Part shown: positions 53,262-61,414 of the stretch, piece by piece
How the letters are laid out: the number at the start of each line of letters is the position of its first letter
Position numbering within the stretch: position 1 is the first letter of the stretch
Assembly (NCBI GenBank): GCA_947501885.1
Contig: CANMXN010000001.1
Location: 744,001 to 808,000, forward strand
Direction of reading: 5' to 3'
Source of the DNA: an uncultured Sphingorhabdus sp.
GTDB taxonomy: Bacteria; Pseudomonadota; Alphaproteobacteria; Sphingomonadales; Sphingomonadaceae
DNA: 64,000 nt
Translations under genes and position numbers: made by a program
Notes under the pieces: generated by a model
What the model saw: only the letters and a program-made list of their open reading frames with translations
What the model was told of the DNA's origin: nothing
Databases searched by the model: none

Positions 53262-54164
53262 ATGGGCATAGATTATAAAGATAAAGTAGCGATCGTAACA
53301 GGCGCAGGCGGTGGACTAGGCCGCGAATATGCTCTGGAATTGGGCCGCAGAGGCGCGAAAATAGTCGTTAATGACCTTGGTGGTGCACGCGATGGTACTG
53401 GTTCTTCCGATGCAGCGGCACAAGTTGTTGAAGAGATTAAATCTGCTGGCGGTACCGCTATGGCCAATGGCGGCAGCGTAACCGAATTTGATCAAATGCA
53501 AGAAATGGTCGCAAAGGCAAAAGAAGCCTATGGCGGTGTGCATATCCTTATTAATAATGCGGGTATATTGCGCGATAAAAGCTTTGCCAAAATGACGCCT
53601 GCCGATTTTGATTTGGTTGTCCAAGTGCATCTGATCGGTTCGGCCAATTGCTCTAAAGCCGTTTGGGAAACCATGCGCGAGCAAGCTTATGGCCGCATAT
53701 TGATGACCGCATCATCTACGGGGCTTTATGGCAATTTTGGTCAAGCCAATTATGGCGCTGCGAAACTCGGTCTCGCGGGTCTTACTAAAACACTTTATTT
53801 GGAAGGCGCGAAATATAATATCCATGTTAATTCGCTTGCTCCTGTTGCGGGAACGCGGATGACCGAAGACCTATTCCCCGAAGAATTGTTCAAACAATTC
53901 ACGCCGCAAAATGTAGTGCCCGCCGCGCTTTATCTTGTCAGCGATCAAGCCCCAACCAATATGATTATCGGTGCAGGTGCTGGCGTTTATCAAGCCAGCT
54001 ATGTCACCATGACACCTGGCGTTGCTCTTCCCGAAGATAAGCGCACCGTTGAGGGTTTTGCCGAAGTGTATGAGCAGATTATTGATCGGACGGGCGAGAC
54101 TGTACCGCAATCAGGAAGCGAACAAAGCGCAGCAATTATGAAAGCCTTGCAAAAGATTTCATAA
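53262..54164 (+). CDS. SDR family oxidoreductase (17-beta-HSD4 / MFE-2-like)
   Basis: 300 residues. The NAD(P) loop TGAGGGLG, NNAG, and catalytic S...YGAAK are present; the early VVNDLGGARDGTGSSDAAAQVVEEIKSAGG is typical of the (3R)-hydroxyacyl-CoA dehydrogenase part of MFE-2. It probably oxidises 3-hydroxyacyl-CoA or a steroid-like alcohol. It has an AAGGAGG ribosome site. It is single. Confidence 0.87.
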   Translation: MGIDYKDKVAIVTGAGGGLGREYALELGRRGAKIVVNDLGGARDGTGSSDAAAQVVEEIKSAGGTAMANGGSVTEFDQMQEMVAKAKEAYGGVHILINNAGILRDKSFAKMTPADFDLVVQVHLIGSANCSKAVWETMREQAYGRILMTASSTGLYGNFGQANYGAAKLGLAGLTKTLYLEGAKYNIHVNSLAPVAGTRMTEDLFPEELFKQFTPQNVVPAALYLVSDQAPTNMIIGAGAGVYQASYVTMTPGVALPEDKRTVEGFAEVYEQIIDRTGETVPQSGSEQSAAIMKALQKIS

Positions 54165-54214
54165 GCACATGATACCACGTAAATAGGTGGTAATTGACAG
54201 TTTGCATATAAAAC

Positions 54215-54248
54215 ATAAGCTCTTCCCTAATATAAGCTCTTCCCTAAT
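54215..54248 (+). repeat. Two tandem 17-base copies
   Basis: ATAAGCTCTTCCCTAAT occurs twice, back to back (54215-54231, 54232-54248), just before the terminator arm that can pair with either copy. Confidence 0.85.
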
Positions 54249-54267
54249 ATTGAGGGGAGAGTTTTTT
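54237..54267 (+). terminator. Intrinsic terminator after the SDR gene
   Basis: CTCTTCCCT pairs with AGGGGAGAG (54253-54261), followed by six T. The upstream 17-base copy offers an alternative 5' arm. I see nothing else in 54268-54430 apart from a short tandem CCCGCAACATAATG. Confidence 0.85.
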
Positions 54268-54430
54268 GTATAGCCAATCCGAAATTCAATCCGTCTCTTT
54301 GCATTTATAACGTTTCAACCTCTCTGCATTTTGGACACCGTCGCGCAGAAAATTGGTGAACATTATGCCGTCAATCATAAAGGACAATGTCCCCGCAACA
54401 TAATGCCCGCAACATAATGAAGGTAATGGT

Positions 54431-54784
54431 TTAATCGCCTACAATCTTCATCAATTTACGTTCTAATGGGGCAAGCACAGGGCCAAGTTCATGGCCGCGT
54501 TTCAATGTCATGCCTTGTTCGCCAAATAAGGTATATTGCCCTTGTTTATTGCGCAGCGATGGGCGCTTTTCAATACGATATTCCGCCCGTTCAGCAGCGC
54601 GGCGAAAAGCATGAAATATTGCAGCATCTTTGGTGAAGTCCATAGCATAATCGCGCCAATTACCCGCCGCAACCATACGCCCATATAAATCCAATATCTG
54701 TTTGAGCTCTTGTCTTTCAAAACCAACTTGCGATGGCTTTTGCCCAACCGACAGAGAAGTTGGAAAATGCGATATTGTACCCAT
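54431..54784 (-). CDS. DUF2794 family protein
   Basis: 117 residues, the typical DUF2794 length, with FERQELKQILDLYGRMVAAGNWRDYAMDFTKDAAIFHAFRRAAERAEYRIEKRP at the core. No function is known. It is typical of alphaproteobacteria. Its start is immediately after the cysE stop, so it is cotranscribed. Confidence 0.9.
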   Translation of the reverse strand: MGTISHFPTSLSVGQKPSQVGFERQELKQILDLYGRMVAAGNWRDYAMDFTKDAAIFHAFRRAAERAEYRIEKRPSLRNKQGQYTLFGEQGMTLKRGHELGPVLAPLERKLMKIVGD

Positions 54785-55522
54785 TTATTTAGATTTGCTC
54801 TGCTTTTTTGGGGTTTTTTGAGACTTTACCGAGGCAATTTCAGCTTCTTTACTCGACGCTTTTTTGGTTTGTTGTTCAAATATATGCAATTGTTGTTGCA
54901 ATTTTTTTATTTCTTCTTGCAAACAAGCCAATGTTTTTTCGGATGGATTATCCATTTCTGTACAGGGCGTGCCATAGGGTATAAAGTCTTGGCTATAGGT
55001 TTCCGCCGCAACCAATGTCGATTTGGCTTTGACGCCAACCATTGTTGCCCCCTCTGGCACATCACTAGTGACAACAGCGCTAGCACCAATTCTTGCACGT
55101 TCACCAATGGTAATGGGACCCAATATCTGCGCTCCAGAGCCTATGATCGCACCATTAAGCAATGTAGGGTGCCTTTTGCCCCCTTCCCCATTGGTAGGAT
55201 TGGTTCCACCTAGTGTAACACATTGATAGATAGTTACATTATCGCCGATAATCGCCGTTTCGCCAATTACTGTAAATCCATGATCAATAAACAGGTTTTT
55301 ACCGATTTGCGCACCAGGATGTATATCAATTGCTGTTAAGAAACGTGATATATGATTCACGAAGCGTGCGAGGAAAAACATATTCCCATTAAACAACCAA
55401 TGCGATATTTTGTGCATACCAACGGCTAAAACACCAGGATATAATAATATTTCCATACGCGATCTTGGCGCAGGGTCGCGGTTTTTGATGGAGTCTAAAT
55501 AATCTATGAGTCTATCAAACAT
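54785..55522 (-). CDS. cysE: Serine O-acetyltransferase
   Basis: 245 residues from the ATG at 55520-55522 with AGGA upstream. The left-handed beta-helix with hexapeptide repeats (IDIHPGAQIGKNLFIDHGFTVIGETAIIGDNVTIYQCVTLGG) is diagnostic of CysE, the first step of cysteine synthesis. The C-terminal extension is helical and Lys-rich (LACLQEEIKKLQQQLHIFEQQTKKASSKEAE...). It is coupled to the DUF2794 gene and divergent from oxyR. Confidence 0.94.
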   Translation of the reverse strand: MFDRLIDYLDSIKNRDPAPRSRMEILLYPGVLAVGMHKISHWLFNGNMFFLARFVNHISRFLTAIDIHPGAQIGKNLFIDHGFTVIGETAIIGDNVTIYQCVTLGGTNPTNGEGGKRHPTLLNGAIIGSGAQILGPITIGERARIGASAVVTSDVPEGATMVGVKAKSTLVAAETYSQDFIPYGTPCTEMDNPSEKTLACLQEEIKKLQQQLHIFEQQTKKASSKEAEIASVKSQKTPKKQSKSK

Positions 55523-55704
55523 AAAAAATCCTTGGTTGCTTCGCATTTTTGGAGGTTTGCGCCGCTATATTTTCATCAAGATAGGAGGTAATCATGCAAA
55601 TTCCAACAATATTTGCGATTTTTATCACCTTCCTCTAGAAATATCGAAGAAGACGATTATATCAGCCATACTAACAGTTTTAATCAATAAGCTAGGATTC
55701 CCCC

Positions 55705-56607
55705 ATGATCAGCTATTTACCTACGCTAAAACAGCTACAATATTTGGTGGCATTGCATGAGCATTGTCATTTCGGTAATGCTGCAAAAGCTTGTTTTGTA
55801 ACACAGTCAACGCTTTCCGCTGGTATCAGAGAATTAGAAACATTGCTCGGCATTACCTTAGTGGAACGAACAAGGCGGGTTGTGCGTTTCACCACGCTTG
55901 GCAATCAAATGGTCGAAAAGGCGCACAGAATTTTACGCGAATCTGAAGAATTAACCGACATCGCCCGTAGCGCTGGCAAGCCAATGATGGGCGAAATGCG
56001 CATGTCCGTAATACCGACAATCGCGCCATTTTTATTACCCAAATTATTGCCCGCAATACGGCAAGAATATCCTAACTTAAAATTATATCTACGCGAAGAA
56101 CCTAGTACAGATGCTTGCGCATCTTTGCACCATGGTGATGCCGATTGTGTATTATTGGCCTTACCTTATGGATGCGGAGATATAGAGAGTGCAGAATTAT
56201 TCGATGATAATTTACTAGTCGCTTTTCCAAATGGTGACAATATTCCAGATCATATAACACCGCAAATGATTGACCCTGAAAAACTATTATTGCTGGTTGA
56301 TGGTCATTGCCTCAAGGATCATATATTATCAGCCTGTAATCGTCCTGATATGGGTAATAACTCCACCATGCTAGGTACATCGTTACACACATTGGTTCAG
56401 CTGGTCGATAATGATCTAGGTATAACCATGATCCCTGAAATGGCGGTTGATGCAGGAATATTAAAAGATACAGATATTATAACGCGCCCCCTTGTAGCAG
56501 ATAACCCAGCACGGCAAATCGTATTGGTTTGGCGCACCAATAGTCCGCGTAAAAAGGAGTTTTTGTTGCTCGCAGAGGAGTTGCGGAAATTAAAATCTAC
56601 CGTTTGA
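55705..56607 (+). CDS. oxyR: Hydrogen peroxide-sensing LysR regulator OxyR
   Basis: 300 residues. LysR helix-turn-helix (FGNAAKACFVTQSTLSAGIRELETLLG) at the N-terminus; the two redox Cys are C202 and C211 (DGHCLKDHILSAC), the spacing found in OxyR. It activates peroxide defence genes when they form a disulfide. The gene is divergent from cysE; its own targets are not in the window. Confidence 0.93.
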   Translation: MISYLPTLKQLQYLVALHEHCHFGNAAKACFVTQSTLSAGIRELETLLGITLVERTRRVVRFTTLGNQMVEKAHRILRESEELTDIARSAGKPMMGEMRMSVIPTIAPFLLPKLLPAIRQEYPNLKLYLREEPSTDACASLHHGDADCVLLALPYGCGDIESAELFDDNLLVAFPNGDNIPDHITPQMIDPEKLLLLVDGHCLKDHILSACNRPDMGNNSTMLGTSLHTLVQLVDNDLGITMIPEMAVDAGILKDTDIITRPLVADNPARQIVLVWRTNSPRKKEFLLLAEELRKLKSTV

Positions 56608-56617
56608 TATTTTTGCT

Positions 56618-57064
56618 CTAATCGTTCCAACTTTGCGATGCTGCCACATCGCTTAACTTTTGCTCAATCCAATGTTCACTGCCATCCTGACGAATTTCCT
56701 TTTTCCAAAGTGGCACATCCGTTTTTAATCGGTCCATAGCATATTCTATTGCCTTCATCGCATCAATCCGGTGTGCTGATGATACCGCTACGAACACAAT
56801 CGGTTGCCCGACACGCAATATTCCATAACGATGAATGATAATAATCCCGCGCAAATCATATTTGGTTTCACAGCGATCAGCCAAATCATTAAGAGCCGCA
56901 ACACTCATAATAGGATGATGCTCTATCATTAGCGCTTCAACCTTATTTTCAGCACGAACAATGCCCGTAAAACTGCTAATAGCGCCTAGGCCATCATCAT
57001 TAAATTTTGTGAGTTCAGAGCCTATATCAAATATGTCTGATTGCAGCGATATATAACGCATCAC
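56618..57064 (-). CDS. moaE: Molybdopterin synthase catalytic subunit MoaE
   Basis: 148 residues. GAISSFTGIVR, MIEHHPIMSVAALNDLADRCETKYDLRGIIIIHRYGILRVGQPIVFVAVSSAHRIDAMKAIEYAMDRLKTDVPLWKKE is the MoaE core. With MoaD it puts two sulfurs into precursor Z to make molybdopterin. It overlaps moaD by 4 bases. Confidence 0.96.
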   Translation of the reverse strand: MMRYISLQSDIFDIGSELTKFNDDGLGAISSFTGIVRAENKVEALMIEHHPIMSVAALNDLADRCETKYDLRGIIIIHRYGILRVGQPIVFVAVSSAHRIDAMKAIEYAMDRLKTDVPLWKKEIRQDGSEHWIEQKLSDVAASQSWND

Positions 57065-57306
57065 CCGCCCGTAACCGGCGGAAAAATAGCCAGCTCACCT
57101 TTGCCTTCTATGGGTGCATCAAGCCGCGCAAGTTCATTATCAAGAGCAAAGCGAAGTCGCGCTTCATCATCAAATATATCATAATCATTAGTTTCCCGCA
57201 GATATCTGACAGCTTGCTGTACAGTCTTAATTGTATCCGGAAATATTATATGCTCTTCATCACGGCCCAATTGTTCACGGACTTTGGCAAAATAGCTAAT
57301 TTTCAT
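57061..57306 (-). CDS. moaD: Molybdopterin synthase sulfur carrier MoaD
   Basis: 81 residues with a ubiquitin-like fold and the C-terminal Gly-Gly (FPPVTGG) that is thiocarboxylated. It delivers sulfur to MoaE. It lies 3 bases after the pgsA stop and overlaps moaE. Confidence 0.94.
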   Translation of the reverse strand: MKISYFAKVREQLGRDEEHIIFPDTIKTVQQAVRYLRETNDYDIFDDEARLRFALDNELARLDAPIEGKGELAIFPPVTGG

Positions 57307-57309
57307 AGC

Positions 57310-57894
57310 TTAATCCATATGCTTGAGGCCAACACGCAAATAATCCCAACCTGTAATTAACGTTAAAATAGCAGCGCCCCATAAGGTCACAAATGTTGCT
57401 AAATATAGCCATTCATATATGATTTCAAAATTCACAACTGCTCCGCATAATATAACCCCACCAAGCGATAATAGTTGAAACGTTGTCTTCCATTTTGCCA
57501 ATTTGCTGACAGGTACAGAGACCTGAAGGCCTGCCAAAAATTCACGAAGGCCAGACACAATAATCTCACGCAATAATATTATAAGAGCCGCAACAACATG
57601 CCAACCATCGATATCACGAGTAAAAACAAGCATTAATATAACAGCCGCTACCATGATTTTATCGGCTATCGGGTCTAAAAATATACCCAGCTTAGATACA
57701 GTGCCTTGCGTGCGGGCAACATAGCCATCAAAATAATCGGTAATCGCCATAAGTGCATAGAGTCCCCATGCAAGGCCATAGTGTAGCGGTGTAGGATGTT
57801 CTATTCCGCCATTATATTGCGGCCACAATAGAAAAACCAGAATTGGAACTGCAAATATGCGCGATAATGTTAAAATATTGGCTAAGCTTAGCAT
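57310..57894 (-). CDS. pgsA: CDP-diacylglycerol-glycerol-3-phosphate phosphatidyltransferase
   Basis: 194 residues with several membrane helices. The CDP-alcohol phosphotransferase motif D-G-x2-A-R-x8-G-x3-D-x3-D is fully visible: DGYVARTQGTVSKLGIFLDP then IAD. It makes phosphatidylglycerophosphate. Cotranscription with moaD and moaE is likely (3-base gap). Confidence 0.95.
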   Translation of the reverse strand: MLSLANILTLSRIFAVPILVFLLWPQYNGGIEHPTPLHYGLAWGLYALMAITDYFDGYVARTQGTVSKLGIFLDPIADKIMVAAVILMLVFTRDIDGWHVVAALIILLREIIVSGLREFLAGLQVSVPVSKLAKWKTTFQLLSLGGVILCGAVVNFEIIYEWLYLATFVTLWGAAILTLITGWDYLRVGLKHMD

Positions 57895-58103
57895 TCATAT
57901 CCCCAATATGATTTGTGATGCTGCGAAATATATCAATAATTCATAGGGCCGAATTAGAAAACAGCCAATGATTAATTTCATTTTATATTATATGCTTTTA
58001 TTCAAAGTGAAAATCATTACATATAACAATAGATAAATGCTTGTGGCCGTAATATTTTTATGTTCGCTTGCATTCGCAACCAAGAATGTCAGGGGAGGCA
58101 TCA

Positions 58104-59411
58104 ATGGCCAGCACAGCAGCACTTTTGGTGGATAAAAGATTCTTACCGCTCTTTATCACGCAGTTTCTAAACGCCTTTAATGACAATTTCTTCAAAATGG
58201 CGATGGTTATTCTGGTCACATTTAAGTTGCTTAACAGCGAAGGAGACGAAGCACAATTTAACGCAATCGTTGGCGCTACATTAATGCTGCCATTCTTTCT
58301 CTTTTCGGCACTAGCAGGACAACTAGCTGATAAAAAAGACAAGACCAAAATTATCCATATAGTCAAAAATGCCGAAATTATCATCATGCTCATTGGCGCA
58401 TATGGAATCATGATTGAGAATATCTATATAATGATGATTGCCTTTTTCGCACTTGGAACACAATCAGCATTTTTAGGGCCAATAAAATATGCCATTTTAC
58501 CACAACATTTAGAAGATGATGAAGTGCTCAGCGGCACGGGCCTAGTAGAAGCAGGCACCTATATCGCTATATTATCGGGCACTATATTGGGCGGCTTATT
58601 AGAAGCAAAATATTCTGCCATTGGTATTATTATATGCTCACTTATTGGCAGGGCAAGTGCACAATTTATTCCCAATGCAGCCCCAGAGGCAGATAGCGAA
58701 AACATAATAATTGATTATAATATTTTTCGCAGTTCTTGGCGCATATTGCGCAGTGCAATGAACAGTGCGCAGATCGCACTTTCAATATGGGCCATCAGCT
58801 TTTTTTGGACAATTGCCGCTGTGTTTGGCGCTATATTTCCACCAATGGTGAAAAATGCATTGGCCAGTGATAATACAGTTGCAACGCTTTTCACTGCCGT
58901 TTTCTCCATCGGTATCGCCATTGGCTCTGTTGCCATTAATAAAATGCTCAAAGGCAAAATATCAGCACGATATTCTATGGTTTCAGTCGTAGTAATGGCA
59001 TTATTCATTCTCCATCTATGGTGGAGTATAAATCAATGGTCCGCTGCATCATCCGCCCTAGCCAATGGCGAACTTATGGACTGGAAAATATTTCTGGCTG
59101 CTGATTTTACAAAGATATTGTTATTTGATGTATTATGTATTGCCATAGCTGGCGGCATGTTTGTTGTTCCGCTCTATGCTTTTTTAACCACTAAAGTAGC
59201 AAGGTCAGCCACGGCTCGCACAATAGCCGCAAACAATATTGTGAACAGCGGCGCAATGGTGTTTGGGACTATCATATATTTGGTGATTGTTGGTTTAGGC
59301 ATTAGCGTAACCAATTCACTCTTCATGCTCATTATTATATGTATCATATCGGCATGGCTCGCTCATAAGCTCAGCAATACAGAAGATAAGACCGATACAG
59401 AAGAAGCGTAA
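58104..59411 (+). CDS. MFS transporter, LplT-like
   Basis: 435 residues from the ATG at 58104 with a GGGGAGG ribosome site. Twelve membrane helices; the opening FLPLFITQFLNAFNDNFFKMAMVILVTF is the LplT-family signature (lysophospholipid flipping), with ATLMLPFFLFSALAGQLADKKDK next. The acyltransferase partner aas is not adjacent. The substrate is inferred from the family only. Confidence 0.82.
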   Translation: MASTAALLVDKRFLPLFITQFLNAFNDNFFKMAMVILVTFKLLNSEGDEAQFNAIVGATLMLPFFLFSALAGQLADKKDKTKIIHIVKNAEIIIMLIGAYGIMIENIYIMMIAFFALGTQSAFLGPIKYAILPQHLEDDEVLSGTGLVEAGTYIAILSGTILGGLLEAKYSAIGIIICSLIGRASAQFIPNAAPEADSENIIIDYNIFRSSWRILRSAMNSAQIALSIWAISFFWTIAAVFGAIFPPMVKNALASDNTVATLFTAVFSIGIAIGSVAINKMLKGKISARYSMVSVVVMALFILHLWWSINQWSAASSALANGELMDWKIFLAADFTKILLFDVLCIAIAGGMFVVPLYAFLTTKVARSATARTIAANNIVNSGAMVFGTIIYLVIVGLGISVTNSLFMLIIICIISAWLAHKLSNTEDKTDTEEA

Positions 59412-59458
59412 GGTACATTCGAAAACACCTAAGACCGTTCAAGCTGTGCGAAAGCCAT

Positions 59459-59686
59459 TTAGGCAATAAATGTATAAAATACGATAAAGAAGGCCGTAAA
59501 GCTTAACACAAATAAATGCGTATCCTCTTTGGTCCACCATTTTTCTTTTTCGGTTTCAGCATCCACAACCATCAAGTCGGGATTGATTTGTTGGCGAAAA
59601 GCGTTCGGTTTACGCTCGCTTATAGATATCATATTTCTGTTTCTCATATCCTCTGTTAACGATTTATTAGGGATATATACTAGCAT
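59459..59686 (-). CDS. Small C-terminally anchored membrane protein
   Basis: 75 residues. A polar, basic N-terminal part (MRNRNMISISERKPNAFRQQ) is followed by one membrane helix at the very C-terminus (THLFVLSFTAFFIVFYTFIA). Three ATG codons are possible starts; none has a clearly placed ribosome site. No family recognised. Confidence 0.45.
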   Translation of the reverse strand: MLVYIPNKSLTEDMRNRNMISISERKPNAFRQQINPDLMVVDAETEKEKWWTKEDTHLFVLSFTAFFIVFYTFIA

Positions 59687-59823
59687 AATATTTGGTTAAC
59701 ATTTCATCGTCTCATTCTGTGACAATATCTTAAGAACTTCTTAATTATGCTTTAGACAATAATGTCATTAATTCCATATGTTAACTGCCGCTCATATAAT
59801 AGATTAAAGGAGGTTCATCTATT

Positions 59824-59901
59824 ATGCGGCGTATCAATTTATTGACAATATATCGTCTGATTTTACTCAATATTTTAGCTTGTGCCGCCCCTATATATTA
59901 A
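59824..59901 (+). CDS. Possible 25-residue peptide gene
   Basis: MRRINLLTIYRLILLNILAC... ends in Tyr then TAA. An AAAGGAGG ribosome site lies 10 bases upstream (59806-59813) and a TATAAT is at 59795-59800. The composition (two Arg, then a hydrophobic stretch) suits a short membrane peptide or a leader. No homologue is known to me. The rest of the 450-base gap (59687-60136) shows no other gene I can support. Confidence 0.4.
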   Translation: MRRINLLTIYRLILLNILACAAPIY

Positions 59902-60136
59902 GATCAAGACAAGAGCACCACCCATAAGGTCAAACGCTTTTGGTCCCTATCCAGAAACTGACGCACCATGATGCAAGCCATTAAGCGAGATGAGGCATCC
60001 TGAACTATTGCCTACTGAACGTGTAATCCCAATAGTCATGTCCATTCTAGTTATGAACGCAGCGTTATACCTTACCATTAAGTTTGATGTTAATTTAGAC
60101 ATGATTGTTCAGAACGAAATCAAACTGGTTTAGTTA

Positions 60137-61240
60137 TCAAACCACTACATATAGGCCTTGATTAGCAGATATCTTGCCTTGCAATAATTGTTCATAACTC
60201 TGCTTTACATGTTCAGGACCATCAATGGTTATTATATCCAATTGTCCTGCCATATAATCCATAAATCCATATAGTGCACGACCAGATTGCGCATCGAATT
60301 CTGCTTGTCCAAAACTATGTATAAATTCTTGAGCTGCAGCCGGTGCAAAGAAAAAGACAGGCTTTGGCCCTACTATATCATCAATATCACCAACCTCAGC
60401 AACATGGGTCAAACCAATACGCGAGCTGAATTTTAAATTATCGCCCATATGCTTATGAATATCGCATAATGTTTTAGCACTGCCCGCAAAATCCACCAGC
60501 ACAATATTCTCTTCTGGATCTAAACCTATATCGGTATCAAGCATATCATCATAAGTGATAACTTCATCATAGAGATCGCTTTCTGTGATAAAATCTCGGT
60601 TAGCCGCCGATGTAATCCCAATTCTGCGAATATCTTCACTCTCGCCACGCACCATGTAAGCAAGCGCCATCGCCGTTTTGGACGAAGCACTCGTAATCAC
60701 AATATTTTGCGCATCAAACCATGTCTCATTGCGAAATTGATGCTCAATCAAAAAGCTGGTCATAAACAATGGTTGAACAATAGCACGCAGAGCTTCTGTT
60801 TCATGATCGCCAATATGTGTGTCCGATACTTTGTGATAATGGTTATAAATAGGCGCCATCTCTGCACGGTGCTGAGCTATATCTACAAAGCCTGAGGATG
60901 TATCACCTTCATTTGGTGTGACAATCACATGTGAGCCCATGGGGTAAAAACCATAAAAGCGCATCCCTACTTCAAATTCTAAATTGGCCGTTTCAACAAT
61001 AGTCGCATAGCCCCAAACAGGAACAATGCCATTGGTTCTATCTTGCGCAGGAAAAAAATTCCAATACCCCATCATATCACCAGCTGAGGCATAGCTAATA
61101 TTATTGGCAGTGAGCGCATAACCATCAATTTTGAGTAAAATCTGGTCTTCTTCAAGCTCTGGTAAATCGCTTATTTCAATGCTTGCTCTGGCGATATTGG
61201 TTTTATCGACCAAGATATTCCATTGTTGATAATCTTCCAT
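60137..61240 (-). CDS. DUF2855 family protein
   Basis: 367 residues. The Rossmann-type central part (VITSASSKTAMALAYMVRG ... ENIVLVDFAGSAKTLCDIHKHMG) and the MDR-like N-terminal domain (LEEDQILLKIDGYALTANNISYASAGDMMGYWNFFP) fit DUF2855, a medium-chain dehydrogenase-like family without the zinc ligands. Its substrate is unknown. It is alone on the minus strand. Confidence 0.85.
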   Translation of the reverse strand: MEDYQQWNILVDKTNIARASIEISDLPELEEDQILLKIDGYALTANNISYASAGDMMGYWNFFPAQDRTNGIVPVWGYATIVETANLEFEVGMRFYGFYPMGSHVIVTPNEGDTSSGFVDIAQHRAEMAPIYNHYHKVSDTHIGDHETEALRAIVQPLFMTSFLIEHQFRNETWFDAQNIVITSASSKTAMALAYMVRGESEDIRRIGITSAANRDFITESDLYDEVITYDDMLDTDIGLDPEENIVLVDFAGSAKTLCDIHKHMGDNLKFSSRIGLTHVAEVGDIDDIVGPKPVFFFAPAAAQEFIHSFGQAEFDAQSGRALYGFMDYMAGQLDIITIDGPEHVKQSYEQLLQGKISANQGLYVVV

Positions 61241-61414
61241 AATATCATCCCATGCTATATTCAGGCATGATCTATAGTGGAAGAAAGATCATATATCCAT
61301 TGATTATATGAACCACTAAAAGGCAAATAAAGATTGATTGGTATATAATTTTCGATACCATTTATGATATCATTGATTCTATGAGAAACTAAATATTAGT
61401 TAGTGGAGTGAAGT

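Noticed and set aside
54268-54430. A pseudogene between the SDR and DUF2794 genes
   Set aside because: Only short fragments translate and a 13-14 base tandem (CCCGCAACATAAT) interrupts; nothing is supported.
60038-60133. A 31-codon peptide at the end of the DUF2855 gap
   Set aside because: No ribosome site, and it overlaps the end of a convergent gene; kept out for lack of evidence.
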